A stretch of 64,000 nt of DNA from Pseudomarimonas salicorniae. Lineage in GTDB: Bacteria > Pseudomonadota > Gammaproteobacteria > Xanthomonadales > Xanthomonadaceae. Position 1 is the stretch's first letter, and the number at the start of each line of letters is the position of its first letter. The notes beneath the pieces were generated by a model, which worked only from the letters and a program-made list of their open reading frames with translations, did not search any database and was not told the DNA's origin. This document shows positions 1 through 9,713 of this stretch, piece by piece. Position numbers and translations under genes: made by a program. The stretch lies in the NCBI RefSeq assembly GCF_023156535.1, contig NZ_JALNMH010000008.1:62001-126000 (forward strand), in the 5' to 3' direction.

Positions 1-3000
1 CGCGCCCCGGAGATGCGGATCGTTCCTCCGCCGTCTCGGTCGGCGAAGGCGTGCAGAAGCGCGTTCTGGATCAGGTTCGACATCACCTGGTAGACCGCAC
101 CGGGCAAGGTCTCGATCTCGATGCCCGACGGGATATCGCAGACCACGGAATGTTTCGAACGACGCAGCCGCGGATGCCAGGCGATCAGGATCTCATCGAT
201 GTAGTCGGCCACGTCGATACGCCGCCGGTCCTCGCTGCTCTGGTCCACCGCCACCTGCTTGAAGCTCTTGATCAGGCGGTCCGCACGGTAGAGGTTGCGC
301 AGGATGAGATCGGCGCTCTCTCCGGCCACGTCGGCGAAGGCCTGCAGCTCGCCGCGGGTCAGCCGCCCTTCGCGGAAGCGGTGCACGAAGTCCCGGGTGC
401 AGGACTCGAGATGCGAGGCCGCGGTCACCCCGATACCGATCGGGGTATTGATCTCGTGGGCGACACCGGCCACCAGCCCGCCCAGTGCCGCCATCTTTTC
501 CTGCTCGACCAGCTGGCGCTGGGCGCGTCGCAGGTCGGCCAGGGCGTCGGCCAGCTCGCGGTTGGCAGCGGTCAGCGCCGAGGTGCGCTCCTCGACGCGG
601 CGTTCGAGCTCGCGGTTGGCCTCCTCCAGCGCCGCCGCCGACTCCTTCAGCTCGGTGATGTCGCTGGTGGTGCCGGTCAGGCGCAGGGCACGCCCGGCCT
701 TATCGCGCTCGGCCACGCGACCGCGGCTGCGCAGCCAGACATAGCCTCCGCCGACCCGTTCGACGCGTACCGAGACGTCGAGAACGTCATTGTCGCCTTC
801 CACCACCCGGGCCAGGGCTCCGCGGAAGCTTGCCACGTCGTCCGGGTGCAGGAAGCGGCTCAGGGCGCGGGCGTCCTCGACGACTTCGTCGGATGATGCG
901 CGCACGTGGAGCAGCGGGTTCTCGCGATGCAGTCGATTGGTCTGCAGCTCGAATTCCCACATCTCGTCGCCCGTGCCCCACAGGGCCAGCTTAAGCCGCG
1001 CCTCGCTCTCCGCCACCCGGCGCCGCGCCTCGCGCTGTTCGCGCTGCCGCTGGGTGGCAAGCCAGAGCAGCAGGCCGCCAAGCAGAATGGTCGCCGGCAC
1101 CGCCAGGTAGGCGATACGCTCGGACGGCTTCTCCACCTTGGGCACCACGACACGCACGCCAAGCAGTTCCCCCGCCTCGCCCTGGGGCCGCCGGGCACGG
1201 GCCAGGAACAGGTACTCACCGGCCGGCAGATTGTTGTAGCTGGCGAAGCGGCGCCGCGCGTCGGTGTTCCGCCATGGCTCGAAGGGCTCGAGCCGGTATT
1301 CGAAGTGAATCTGCTCCGGCGAGGAGAAGGTCAGCGCGGTCAGCTCCAGGCTGAAGTCATCCACGCCCGGCTCCAGCAGCAGGCGGTCGCCGCTGCCAGG
1401 GTCGCGAATCCACTGCCCGACGCGCCCGCCCTCCAGGAGCGAGGCCGCCCCTCCCAGCTCGTGCACCGCGCTGATCGCGATGCCGGTCGGCGCAGGCGCC
1501 GGCTGCACGTCGCGGGGGTCGAACACACTCAGCCCGCGAGGCCCGCCGAACAGCAGCCGCCCGTCGTCAAGCCGCGCGACGCTGCCGATGAAGTAGCCGC
1601 CGCTCAGCGCGCCGTCGGACACCCCGAAATTCTCGATCGTGCCGGGCCCGGGATCGATGCGCGAGAGGCCCACCGTGGTGCTGACCCAGATCCTCCCCAG
1701 ATGATCTTCGCGCATACCGCCGATCGCCTCGGCGGCCAATCCGCGGGAGCGGTCGAAGCGCTCGAACGCTGTCGCCCGCCCACTCGCGTCCCGCGTCACC
1801 CGGTGGACGCCGCCGCCCTGGGTGCCCATCCACAGAGCGCCGGTGGCGTCTTCGTATAAAGAGGTGACGAAGGGGTGCCCCAGGGCGCCCGCCGCATCGG
1901 GCTGGGCCGGATAGCGCTCGAAGCCGGACCGGTCGGGCAACAGCCGGGCGGCCCCGCGATGGCGGGTGCCGACCCAGACGCTGCCGTCCGCCACCGGCAC
2001 CACAGCGGTCACGTCGCGGCCCGGCAATGATCGCTCGTCTCCGGGCACCTCGATGCGGTTCTCGAAGCGCTGGCAGCCCGCGCAGAGCCAGGACAGGCCG
2101 CCATCGGTACTGCCGACCCAGAGCGTGCCCTCGGCATCGACCGCCAGATCATAGGTCTCGCCTTCGGGAACGTTGAATGCTCCGCCCGGAGGCAATACCT
2201 CCACCTCGCCGCGCCCGCGCCAGCGAGCCAGTCCGCGACGCCCGAAGGTGATCCACAGGGTGCCATCGTCGGTTTCGGCCAGCGCCCGGACCGAACCGGC
2301 GGTGCCCTCGGCACCGTCCGCGCCCGGCAGCACCAGACGGTCGGCCACGCCGGCGGTGAAATCCAGACGCACCACCTGATTCAGCTCGCTGAGCGACACC
2401 CAGGCACTGCCAGGCGGTCCCGGCAGCACGTCGATGGCGGCGCGCGCAGGGAGGGAGCGCGGGTTGTCAGCGACCGGCCTTGCGGCTGCAAAGGCCTCGG
2501 TACGCGGATCGTGCAGGTTCACCCCGTTGAACCAGGTGCCTGCCCAGAGCAGACCGTCGCGATCCTCGAACAATGCCTCGACGCGCGGCGAGGACAGGGC
2601 ATCACCACTGCTGCTGGTATCCCCGAGCCAGGACTGCAGCAACTCCCCTTCCGGCTGCCAACGGCTCAGACCCGACTGGCTGCCTATCCACAGTCGCCCG
2701 CTGCGGTCGAACAGCAGCGAGCGGATCGCGGCGTCCGGCAAGCCGTCAGCCGGATGCAGCACCCGGACGGCCCTGCCCTCCGGATCGACCCGCCAGACTC
2801 CGTCGCTGTCGGTACCCACCCAGACGCTCCCGTCAAACGCCTCGACCGCGTCATGCGCGTCCAATGCGAGCCCGTCCACCAGCGGCTGCGGCGTGGCCAG
2901 CGGATCGGCGATACGGAACACGCCCTGCGCAGAAGCGACCAGCACCGACCCATCACCCGTCTCCCGCAGCGAGCGAATCTGCCCGAGCGCCAGGCGCCCG

Positions 3001-3674
3001 GGGTCGATCACAGTCTGCAGCGGCGCGTCGGGCTCCTGAAGGTATTGCAGGTGTCCGCCCCCCGATGCGACCCACAACCCGCCCCAGCGGTGGGCCAGCA
3101 GGGCCTGCACCGGATTGGAGGCCAGCTCGCCACGTGAGGGGTCGCCCGGCGGCCAGTGCTGGGTGCGGCTGGAATAGGGATCGAAAAGCGCCAGCCCGCC
3201 GTTCTGCGTGCCCACCCAGATGGTGTCGCCCGGGCCCATGGCCAAGGCGCTGATGTGGTTGTCCGGCAATCCGCCGCGCTCTTTCTGGTGCCGCAGGTAG
3301 ACGCGGAATTCGTACCCGTCGAAGCGGTTCAGGCCTTCCTGCGTGCCCAGCCAGATGAAGCCCTGGCGGTCCTGGGTGATCGCCCGAACGGTGGCCTGGG
3401 AGAGCCCTCGATCCACCCCGAAGTGGCGAAAGCGCACGGTCTCCATTCCCGCGGCATCTGCCGCCCGAGCCGGACCGATCGACCCCGGCACCGCGAGCAG
3501 CGCGAGCGCGGCGCACACCGTCGCCAAGCCCAGTCCCTGCCCCGCGCCCAGGCGCCGGCCCGCTGCCCGGTCATCCCCGCTTCTGCGCTCGATTGGCGGC
3601 GCTGCGACCAGAACCCTGCCCCCCGTAGCCCTCCAGCTCTTTCTACTCCATCTGCGGTGGCGGAGCGAGCGCAT
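1..3674 (-). CDS. Propeller-domain sensor histidine kinase (C-terminus outside the window)
   Basis: A membrane-bound two-component sensor. Read on the minus strand in one open frame of about 1,224 codons without a break. After a basic N-terminus and a hydrophobic signal segment (about residues 46-65, ending near PARA) come many two-component-regulator propeller repeats of the type W(L/V)GT, about residues 75-690, expected in the periplasm. A Y_Y_Y domain (about 770-840), a membrane helix ([10 protein letters not shown], about 860), a PAS-like region and a coiled coil follow, then the phosphoacceptor box VAHEINTP (His near 1072) and the start of the ATPase domain with the N-box NLIQNALLH. The ATP-lid motifs and any receiver domain lie beyond base 1. 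The ATG at 3674 directly follows an in-frame TGA and is the first usable start; a later start nearer the signal segment is possible. It is transcribed divergently from tmRNA. The ligand is unknown. Confidence 0.9.
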   Translation of the reverse strand, partial: MRSLRHRRWSRKSWRATGGRVLVAAPPIERRSGDDRAAGRRLGAGQGLGLATVCAALALLAVPGSIGPARAADAAGMETVRFRHFGVDRGLSQATVRAITQDRQGFIWLGTQEGLNRFDGYEFRVYLRHQKERGGLPDNHISALAMGPGDTIWVGTQNGGLALFDPYSSRTQHWPPGDPSRGELASNPVQALLAHRWGGLWVASGGGHLQYLQEPDAPLQTVIDPGRLALGQIRSLRETGDGSVLVASAQGVFRIADPLATPQPLVDGLALDAHDAVEAFDGSVWVGTDSDGVWRVDPEGRAVRVLHPADGLPDAAIRSLLFDRSGRLWIGSQSGLSRWQPEGELLQSWLGDTSSSGDALSSPRVEALFEDRDGLLWAGTWFNGVNLHDPRTEAFAAARPVADNPRSLPARAAIDVLPGPPGSAWVSLSELNQVVRLDFTAGVADRLVLPGADGAEGTAGSVRALAETDDGTLWITFGRRGLARWRGRGEVEVLPPGGAFNVPEGETYDLAVDAEGTLWVGSTDGGLSWLCAGCQRFENRIEVPGDERSLPGRDVTAVVPVADGSVWVGTRHRGAARLLPDRSGFERYPAQPDAAGALGHPFVTSLYEDATGALWMGTQGGGVHRVTRDASGRATAFERFDRSRGLAAEAIGGMREDHLGRIWVSTTVGLSRIDPGPGTIENFGVSDGALSGGYFIGSVARLDDGRLLFGGPRGLSVFDPRDVQPAPAPTGIAISAVHELGGAASLLEGGRVGQWIRDPGSGDRLLLEPGVDDFSLELTALTFSSPEQIHFEYRLEPFEPWRNTDARRRFASYNNLPAGEYLFLARARRPQGEAGELLGVRVVVPKVEKPSERIAYLAVPATILLGGLLLWLATQRQREQREARRRVAESEARLKLALWGTGDEMWEFELQTNRLHRENPLLHVRASSDEVVEDARALSRFLHPDDVASFRGALARVVEGDNDVLDVSVRVERVGGGYVWLRSRGRVAERDKAGRALRLTGTTSDITELKESAAALEEANRELERRVEERTSALTAANRELADALADLRRAQRQLVEQEKMAALGGLVAGVAHEINTPIGIGVTAASHLESCTRDFVHRFREGRLTRGELQAFADVAGESADLILRNLYRADRLIKSFKQVAVDQSSEDRRRIDVADYIDEILIAWHPRLRRSKHSVVCDIPSGIEIETLPGAVYQVMSNLIQNALLHAFADRDGGGTIRISGA

Positions 3675-3697
3675 TCAAGCGCCATCGCGTTCCGCCC

Positions 3698-3726
3698 TTG
3701 AAGCGCTGCCCCGCTGTCCCCATACT
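3698..3726 (+). promoter_or_regulatory. Promoter of the tmRNA gene
   Basis: A -35 box TTGAAG (3698-3703) and a -10 box CATACT (3721-3726) are separated by 17 bases. Transcription would begin near 3733, about 16 bases before the mature tmRNA 5' end, which fits removal of a short leader by RNase P. The boxes overlap the 5' flank of the divergent histidine kinase gene. Confidence 0.6.
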
Positions 3727-3748
3727 CACCCATGTCACCGACTTCCCC

Positions 3749-4103
3749 GGGGGTGTCCTGGCTTCGACGGGGGCTGCAAAGTCGACTGGCGCATGCCGAG
3801 GGGGTAGCTTTCCTCGTTAATCCAGCTGCAAAAACTCAGACGCCAACGACGACGTCTACGCTCTCGCCGCTTAAGGCGTAAGCCCCGAACCGACTTGTGC
3901 CTGTGCTCGTCGGTGTAGGGTCATTATCACGGGATAGTAGCCGGTGGCGACCCGCCAGCCGGTAGCGAATCAAAGCGGGTATGTCTGGCGGTGTGCTTCG
4001 CACGTTGTGTTGCCGCCCAGACGAGAACAAACATCGTGCTAAGCATGTAGTGCCGGAGATGGCGCGTCCTCGGACGGGGGTTCAACTCCCCCCACCTCCA
4101 CCA
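3749..4103 (+). ncRNA. ssrA: Transfer-messenger RNA (tmRNA)
   Basis: The RNA rescues stalled ribosomes and tags the unfinished protein for proteolysis together with SmpB. The 5' end GGGGGTG pairs with CACCTCC at 4093-4099, followed by an encoded ACCA; the T arm GGGGG-TTCAACT-CCCCC precedes it, so the alanyl tRNA-like domain is complete. The tag frame at 3842-3874 reads ANDDVYALAA and stop, very close to the E. coli tag ANDENYALAA. Length 355 nt is normal for a one-piece tmRNA. It has its own promoter and an intrinsic terminator. No duplicated copy of the 3' end, as an integrated element would leave, is seen in the window. Confidence 0.97.
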
Positions 4104-4110
4104 TCCAGGA

Positions 4111-4140
4111 AAGGCCCGGAGCGATCCGGGCCTTTTTCTT
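4111..4140 (+). terminator. Intrinsic terminator of tmRNA
   Basis: Stem GGCCCGGA (4113-4120), loop GCGA, stem TCCGGGCC (4125-4132), then TTTTTCTTT. A textbook intrinsic terminator eight bases behind the tmRNA 3' end. Confidence 0.9.
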
Positions 4141-4477
4141 TGGCCACCGCGTCGCGCCGTGAGGTGGATGCCGGAGCCCGTCGCGGGTCCGCCCCGCCCC
4201 TGCTTCGATCCGCACAACAAGACCCGGACGGGGCGTCCTGCCAGCAACAGGAACGGCTGCCCTGCGGCGACATGCCGGGAAGTCCCTGCTCTGGCCAGGC
4301 TTGAGCGTTCGAAACCGGCCCGGACCGCGCGTCACCGAGCGTTGCCGCTTCCGGCCGTGAATGAAACCCGCGGCGATCCAGGTCCCACAGACCCCAGCCC
4401 AGTCGCTGCCATGCACCAGGGCCCGCTTCGACCCAGGCGAGCAAGCGATGCGTATCGGATCGATCCCGCAGGCGCGT
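4141..4477. other. Gene-free stretch between tmRNA and the GntR gene
   Basis: About 340 bases with no ORF that resembles a protein, no RNA gene and no repeat that I can recognise. Only the promoter/operator of the following gene is seen at its right-hand end. Confidence 0.5.
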
Positions 4478-4523
4478 TTGCTAACACCTTGCACCCCATG
4501 TACCATGCCTGCACAGGGTACAT
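4478..4523 (+). promoter_or_regulatory. Promoter with palindromic operator of the GntR gene
   Basis: A -35 box TTGCTA (4478-4483), a 17-base spacer and a -10 box TACCAT (4501-4506). An inverted repeat ATGTACC (4498-4504) and GGTACAT (4517-4523), with 12 bases between the arms, covers the -10 box and the expected start of transcription. A repressor dimer bound here would block its own promoter, the usual autoregulation of YtrA-type GntR proteins. The boxes and the palindrome are seen; the binding is inferred. Confidence 0.6.
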
Positions 4524-4530
4524 ATGGATC

Positions 4531-4920
4531 ATGCATGACATGGAAATCTCTGTTGACCTCAACCATCCCGACCCACTGTTCGCCCAACTGATCACTCAGA
4601 TCAAGCAGGCGGTGCAGCGCGGCGATCTGCGCGCCGGCGACCCACTGCCATCCATCCGCCAGTTGGCCACCGACCTGGAAATGAACAGCAAGACGGTGGC
4701 GAAGGCCTATCGGCTGCTGGAGCGTGATTCGATCATCCAGACCCGCGGCTACCGCGGCACCTTCGTTCACCCTGACGCCAAAGCCAACAGCTCAGTCGAT
4801 CTCAAGGCCTGGGCACTGCAAGTGCTGGGCGAGGCAATTGCCCGGTGCCGCGAAGCCGGCGTCACCGATTCGGAAATCCGCATCGCCATCGCTCAGATCC
4901 TCAACGAGCGCACCAACTGA
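4531..4920 (+). CDS. GntR-family (YtrA subfamily) transcriptional regulator
   Basis: A small DNA-binding repressor of about 126-129 residues. The N-terminal two thirds are a GntR winged helix (PLFAQLITQIKQAV ... LPSIRQLATDLEMNSKTVAKAYRLLE), followed by only a short helical tail, which is the YtrA layout; there is no ligand-binding domain of FadR or HutC type. YtrA proteins usually repress neighbouring membrane-protein or transporter operons. Start ATG 4531 is chosen because the promoter lies just upstream; ATG 4540 is equally possible and neither has a strong ribosome site. The next gene, a membrane protein, follows after 64 bases on the same strand and is probably co-transcribed and controlled. 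Confidence 0.88.
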   Translation: MHDMEISVDLNHPDPLFAQLITQIKQAVQRGDLRAGDPLPSIRQLATDLEMNSKTVAKAYRLLERDSIIQTRGYRGTFVHPDAKANSSVDLKAWALQVLGEAIARCREAGVTDSEIRIAIAQILNERTN

Positions 4921-4984
4921 AGGCGCCCGCGGGTAGGCGCCGGATCCCGGCCACCATCCCGACGCCTCGGCAAGGAGATACATC

Positions 4985-5884
4985 ATGCTAAGAGAAATGA
5001 TCTTGTTCAGCCTGGTTTTTGCCTGCCAGATCCTGGTGGTGTCCTACTACCTGCCCAAGCTCATGCTGAGCCGCGTACGCCGGGTAATGGAAAACTACCC
5101 GCCGGCCAGCTACCCCAAGCTGTATCCACAGTCGATCGAACGCTATGGGATCGGTCTGAGCGTGTTTGCCTGGGCCCACCGCGTCGTGCTCATGCTCGGT
5201 CTGCTGACTCTGGCTGCGGTGTTGTTCTGGGTCGATCACGCCAGCTTCGCCAGCGATGGCCATATTTCAGAGGCCTGGCCCGCTGCATTCGGAATGATTC
5301 AATTCCTGCCCTGGATGCTGCTCGAGATCACCGGCTACCGCCAGTTCAAGCTGATGCGGGAAGCCAACGCCTCCAGCCCGCGCAGAGCCGAACTGCGCCC
5401 GCGCCGGCTGCTCGACGCCATTTCGCCCTGGCTGCTGCTCGCAACCGCGCTCATGGGGCTCGGCGCCATCGCCTTCGACTTCTATGTCCACGACCTCGAC
5501 TTCAGCCTCGACCGCGACAGCACCCAGCGCGCCATCATGCTGGTGCTGACCAATGGCTTCATGCTGGCGCTGAGCGCCTGGCTGTTCTACGGCAGAAAGC
5601 TTGACCCGCATCAGTCCGCCGCCGATCGCTGGCGCCAGTCCAAGGTCCAGTTGAAATCGATGGCCTTCGTCAGCATGGCCATGAGCGTCTTCTTCTTCAC
5701 CCGGGCCGCTGGCGACGTGACCGATATCGCCTACCTGGATGCACCCCTGATGAGCCTGTACTTCCTCGCCATTGCGCTGCTTTCTCTGGGCTACTCGCTG
5801 AATCGACTCAAGCCCGAAAACCTCGACCTCGAGGTGTACCGGAGCGACGCCGTCGGCAGCCAGGGCGACGCGCTCCCGCGCTGA
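4985..5884 (+). CDS. Integral membrane protein of unknown function
   Basis: A 299-residue polytopic membrane protein. I see about six or seven hydrophobic segments (around residues 4-24, 64-83, 100-116, 147-166, 185-203, 226-243 and 256-276) and a charged loop rich in Arg near 125-143. No transport or enzyme motif is recognised. The start has a strong ribosome site, AAGGAG six bases upstream. Its position directly behind a YtrA-type regulator suggests it is the regulated target; the serine hydrolase downstream may belong to the same transcript. Function is unknown, not inferred. Confidence 0.85.
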   Translation: MLREMILFSLVFACQILVVSYYLPKLMLSRVRRVMENYPPASYPKLYPQSIERYGIGLSVFAWAHRVVLMLGLLTLAAVLFWVDHASFASDGHISEAWPAAFGMIQFLPWMLLEITGYRQFKLMREANASSPRRAELRPRRLLDAISPWLLLATALMGLGAIAFDFYVHDLDFSLDRDSTQRAIMLVLTNGFMLALSAWLFYGRKLDPHQSAADRWRQSKVQLKSMAFVSMAMSVFFFTRAAGDVTDIAYLDAPLMSLYFLAIALLSLGYSLNRLKPENLDLEVYRSDAVGSQGDALPR

Positions 5885-6001
5885 GCGACCCCAGCGCCTG
5901 ACTCGGCGCTGGCCAGCCTGATCCGATGACGGCGGCCGCTGCCGCCGTCCATCCCACTCAATGTCCCTGTCATCAACCCGACAGCCACGGGAGGAGCCCG
6001 C

Positions 6002-8224
6002 ATGTCCGCACGAAACTCCACATCTCACTTTCTGCTGGGCGCGATCCTCGCGCTCTGCTCGCTCGGCGCATGGGCCGGCACAGCGCGGGGCAATCCGGCG
6101 CCGATGAAGACGCCGGCTGGACAATCGTTTGCACCCGCCTCCCCCGCCGAGGTTGGCCTGGACCCGATGGCAATCGAACAGCTTGTCGATCAGGCACAGG
6201 ACCTGGTCGATCAACAGGACATCGTCGGCGGCGAACTGCTGGTGATCAAGAATCGCCGAACCGTGCTGCAACAGAGCTTTGGCTTCAAGGACCGCGAGGA
6301 CGGCGCGACGATGCCGATCAACGCGCTCTACTGCGTTCGCTCCATGACCAAGCCGCTGACCGGAAGCGCAATACAGCTTCTGATCGATGAGGGAAAACTC
6401 TCGCTCAACACGCGGGTGCACACGGTTATCGCTGCCTTTGGAAGTGGGCAGAAGGCCGACATCACCATCGAGCACCTGCTCAATCACAGCAGCGGGCTGC
6501 CGATGAACATCCTGAAGCCACCGCTGTCGCGATATACCAATCTGCGGGCGGTGGCCAATGAGGCCGCGCAGGTGAAGCTGCTGTTCGAGCCCGGCAGTCG
6601 ATTTCACTACAGCGACGCGGGAAGCGACACTCTGGCCGCGGTCATTGAGGCGGTGAGCGGAATGCCGGCCGAACGCTTTATCCAGCAGCGCTTGCTCGAT
6701 CCGCTGGCCATGCACGACAGCATTACGCTGCTCGCCGATCGCCCCGACCTGATGGCCAGCATTCCCAGCGCGTACTCTGGCGGCAGCGGCAGCTGGAGCA
6801 AACACTGGAAGCCGGTGCAGCCGCTGTTCCCGCTGTTCCTCGGCTCGCAGGGCCTGTACTCCACGCCTTTGGACTACGCACGCTTCCTGGCGATGTGGAT
6901 GGATCAAGGCCAAGTCGGCGGGCAGAGAATTCTGTCGCAGGCGGCGATCGAACGCGGGCTGACCCCGGGCTTCCCGCTGCCTTCCAACCGTCGCCGCGAA
7001 GAGGGTTCGCTCAAGTCCTACGCGCAGCAGTGGGTGGTACAGGTCCGCCAGGAAGACGCTGCGTCCGGCACGAGAGCCGGCTCACAACGAGTGCAGATGT
7101 TCGGCCACGACGGCTCCGACGGCACCTTTGCCTGGGCCTACCCTGAGCAGGACCTGATGGTGTTGTTCTTCACCCAGTCGCGCGGAACGCTAGCCGGGCT
7201 GACGATGGAAACTGCGGTCAAACGACTGCTGGTCGACGCAGAACCACCGCCCGCCGGGCGGCTTGTCGCAACGCCCGCCGACGCACTTTCCGAACTCGCC
7301 GGTCTCTACTGGGATCAGGACGTTGAACACGCCTACTACGTGATCGCCCCGCGCGGCGAGCGCCTATCGCTGGACCGCCCCGGCGGCATGCACTTGCTGT
7401 TCCGACGTGGCGAGCAAGCCGGCCGGTTCGTCGCTGAAGCCAATCCGAAGGTCTGGATTGAGTTCATTCGCGACGCCGCGGGCCGGATAAGCGCCATGCG
7501 CACCTTCTTCGGAGAACGCGTCGAGCTTGATCCGCGCCACCAGCGCCCCGTGGGCCTGCCGTTGCTGAGCGAAGTGATTTCCCGCGTGCAGCGCGCGCAT
7601 CGAATGGACCTGCTGGCGCAACGGGGTGTCGTGGAGCTCAGCGGATCTCTGGACTATCTGGACCGATCGATGCGCGGCAAGTTCAACACCCGGTTTGATG
7701 GCGAACGCAGCCGCACCGATGTGCGCATCGGTCGGGCGAGGCAGAGCATTGCGGTCAGCGGATCGAGCGGCTGGATGCGCTCCAGCGAGACCGGAGAGCA
7801 GCCGCTGGATGCCCGCATGGCCGAACAGGAGCGACTGGGCCAGCCCAACGTGCTGTGGGGTGACTGGACCCAGCACTACGCCCATGTCGAAGTGCTCAAA
7901 CGCCTGACCCTGCGGGGACAGCCGCACCTGCTGGTGCTGGCCATCTCCCGACTGGGAAGCAGCAGCACCTTCTTCGTGGAAGAGACGAGTGGTCGGGTGA
8001 TTCGCAAGGACGAGCTGGCCCTGGTTCCCGGCGTCGGCATGGTCGGCGTGCAGTCACTGTTCGAGGACTTCCAGGACGTCGGTGGCATGCAGATCGCGTT
8101 TCGCACCACGCTCAATTTCGTCCATCGCCAGATTGGCCGGGTTCGGCGGGTGATTCGTCACGCCGCGGTCGGACAACAGGTGGCCGACACCGCGTTCCTG
8201 CCCACCGGAGCCGATGGCCCCTAG
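6002..8224 (+). CDS. Secreted serine hydrolase of the beta-lactamase class C / DD-peptidase fold
   Basis: A 740-residue exported hydrolase. A signal peptide covers about residues 1-30. The beta-lactamase-fold domain (about 45-400) keeps the catalytic SxxK motif S114-M-T-K117, the second motif as Y203-S-D (instead of the commoner YxN) and the third as H369-D-G371, so catalysis is plausible. A C-terminal extension of about 330 residues has no domain I can name and may be a beta-rich accessory region. The substrate could be a peptide, ester or lactam; it cannot be told. Strong ribosome site GGAGG at the start. It lies 117 bases behind the membrane protein on the same strand. Confidence 0.87.
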   Translation: MSARNSTSHFLLGAILALCSLGAWAGTARGNPAPMKTPAGQSFAPASPAEVGLDPMAIEQLVDQAQDLVDQQDIVGGELLVIKNRRTVLQQSFGFKDREDGATMPINALYCVRSMTKPLTGSAIQLLIDEGKLSLNTRVHTVIAAFGSGQKADITIEHLLNHSSGLPMNILKPPLSRYTNLRAVANEAAQVKLLFEPGSRFHYSDAGSDTLAAVIEAVSGMPAERFIQQRLLDPLAMHDSITLLADRPDLMASIPSAYSGGSGSWSKHWKPVQPLFPLFLGSQGLYSTPLDYARFLAMWMDQGQVGGQRILSQAAIERGLTPGFPLPSNRRREEGSLKSYAQQWVVQVRQEDAASGTRAGSQRVQMFGHDGSDGTFAWAYPEQDLMVLFFTQSRGTLAGLTMETAVKRLLVDAEPPPAGRLVATPADALSELAGLYWDQDVEHAYYVIAPRGERLSLDRPGGMHLLFRRGEQAGRFVAEANPKVWIEFIRDAAGRISAMRTFFGERVELDPRHQRPVGLPLLSEVISRVQRAHRMDLLAQRGVVELSGSLDYLDRSMRGKFNTRFDGERSRTDVRIGRARQSIAVSGSSGWMRSSETGEQPLDARMAEQERLGQPNVLWGDWTQHYAHVEVLKRLTLRGQPHLLVLAISRLGSSSTFFVEETSGRVIRKDELALVPGVGMVGVQSLFEDFQDVGGMQIAFRTTLNFVHRQIGRVRRVIRHAAVGQQVADTAFLPTGADGP

Positions 8225-8481
8225 GGCAGCAGCCTGGCCTCGGTCAAGCGCGCGGGGCGATCATGGCCGCCCCCGCGCGAACCGGCCGAGGGCGGATCGA
8301 CGCAGCCCCGTCAGGTTGTGGCGGGGCTGTCTGAACGCCCGATGCGACGATCGGGTGCAGAGTTCGCGTCTGCCTCGATCCCTTTGGAGCGCCCGATTGC
8401 TGGACCGCGGCGATGCGATCCCTTCGCCATGATTGCAGTACCCAACGCGCGGCGCCCCAGGCTCGGAGCGAACAACACCGG
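8225..8481. other. Intergenic region between convergent genes
   Basis: About 257 bases between the 3' ends of the serine hydrolase and the dehydrogenase. A stem-loop with arms CAGCCCCG and CGGGGCTG lies near 8300-8331 but lacks a run of T. Nothing else is recognised. Confidence 0.4.
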
Positions 8482-9453
8482 CTACATTGCGACGACGATC
8501 TTGCCCTTGTGGGCTGAGGCACCGAAATGCCGGAAGGCGCGTCGCACGTCCTGCTCGTTGAAATCGAACTCCGAGTCGATCACCGGCTGGAAGCTGCCGG
8601 CCTCGTACCACCCGTTGAAGCGATCAAGGTCGCGATTGGGTTGCAGGGCGATCACCCGTAGCTGCCGGTGGCAATCACGACCCGGGCGGAACCGGGACAG
8701 AGCGATCCTGAGCAGATTGACCAGCTGTCCGCCGACGGTGGCGTAGCAGCCGTCGGGCTTGAGCGCGCGCTCGTAGTCCGCGGGGGCGCGGTCGGTTCTG
8801 ACATCGATGATCAGGTCATAGCGCTCGCCGCGCCGGGTGAAGTCCTCAGCGTGGTAGTCGATGACGTGATCGAAGCCCCAGGCACGCATGGCGTCGAGCT
8901 TGGCTGCGCTGTCGACGCCGGTCACCGTGACGTCCTGCATCTTGAGCAGCTGGATGGCGATGCTGCCCACACCTCCTCCTCCGCCATTGACCAGCACGGA
9001 CTGACCGGGGCGGAGCTGACCATTGGCGATGACTGCCTGCAGCGCCAGCATGCCGGCCTGCGGGATCGCGGCCGCCTGCGCGAAGCTCATCCCGGACCCC
9101 ATCGGCCTGAGAGCGCCCTGGGGTGGGCTGACGTATTCGGCGAAGCCGCCGAACCCACAACCGCTGAGGTCCCCGTACACCGCGTCGCCGGGTCGGAACT
9201 CCGTCACCGTGTCGCCCACCGCCTCGACCACCCCGGCGATATCCGAGCCGACCACGATGCGCGGTCGCAGCAGTCCGGCCATGAAGCGGTTCGGAATCAT
9301 CGGCGTGGCCTGGATCAGCCCCCAGTCCCAGTCGTTGATCGACACGGCCCGAACCTTGACCAGCACCCGGTCGGCACTGGGCGTCGGCCTCTCGATTTCA
9401 CGGATCTCCAGGAAGTCGGGGTCGCCGTACCTGCGCAGGAACAGCGCCTTCAT
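8482..9453 (-). CDS. NAD(P)-dependent alcohol dehydrogenase, quinone-oxidoreductase type (MDR family)
   Basis: A medium-chain reductase of 323 residues. The N-terminal GroES-like domain has VVGSDIAGVVEAVG and GDAVYGDLS; the Rossmann domain has the nucleotide loop NGGGGGVGSIAIQLLK. The cysteine set of the structural zinc is absent and the catalytic zinc ligands are not evident, which points to the zinc-free quinone oxidoreductase / enoyl reductase branch. The ATG at 9453 is preferred because GAGG lies about eight bases upstream; the frame stays open for 70 codons further. The gene is divergent from modA and convergent with the serine hydrolase. Substrate unknown. Confidence 0.85.
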   Translation of the reverse strand: MKALFLRRYGDPDFLEIREIERPTPSADRVLVKVRAVSINDWDWGLIQATPMIPNRFMAGLLRPRIVVGSDIAGVVEAVGDTVTEFRPGDAVYGDLSGCGFGGFAEYVSPPQGALRPMGSGMSFAQAAAIPQAGMLALQAVIANGQLRPGQSVLVNGGGGGVGSIAIQLLKMQDVTVTGVDSAAKLDAMRAWGFDHVIDYHAEDFTRRGERYDLIIDVRTDRAPADYERALKPDGCYATVGGQLVNLLRIALSRFRPGRDCHRQLRVIALQPNRDLDRFNGWYEAGSFQPVIDSEFDFNEQDVRRAFRHFGASAHKGKIVVAM

Positions 9454-9713
9454 CCGCCCCGCCTCATCCGGCCTCGCTCCCATGCTTGAGCCCATGCCCG
9501 GATAGTAGCAACCGTCCAGCCGGCGTTGCCTGCTTTCGATTCGCGCCGGCTCGAACGTCCGGTCGGCAGGACGATCAATAGCCGTGCCGGTATCGGTCTT
9601 CCGTGCCGGCGCGGCGAATGCAGGGCGCGGTATCGATCCGTCCCTTTCCGACCGGGCTCGCACCGGACGACGTCGCCTGCTAAAACGGCGCAGTGCTATT
9701 CCGGTGGGGTTCT

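Noticed and set aside
906-1859. Plus-strand frames of 281 and 317 codons at the left edge
   Set aside because: They lie opposite the histidine kinase, whose frame is continuous over more than 3.6 kb but reaches the window edge without a stop.
3749-4140. tmRNA 3' end as an integration site
   Set aside because: No duplicate of the 3' end and no integrase gene is found in the window.
5267-6913. A 548-codon minus-strand frame across the membrane protein and serine hydrolase
   Set aside because: It crosses two genes with clear signals, start sites and ribosome-binding sites on the other strand, and has no recognisable domain.
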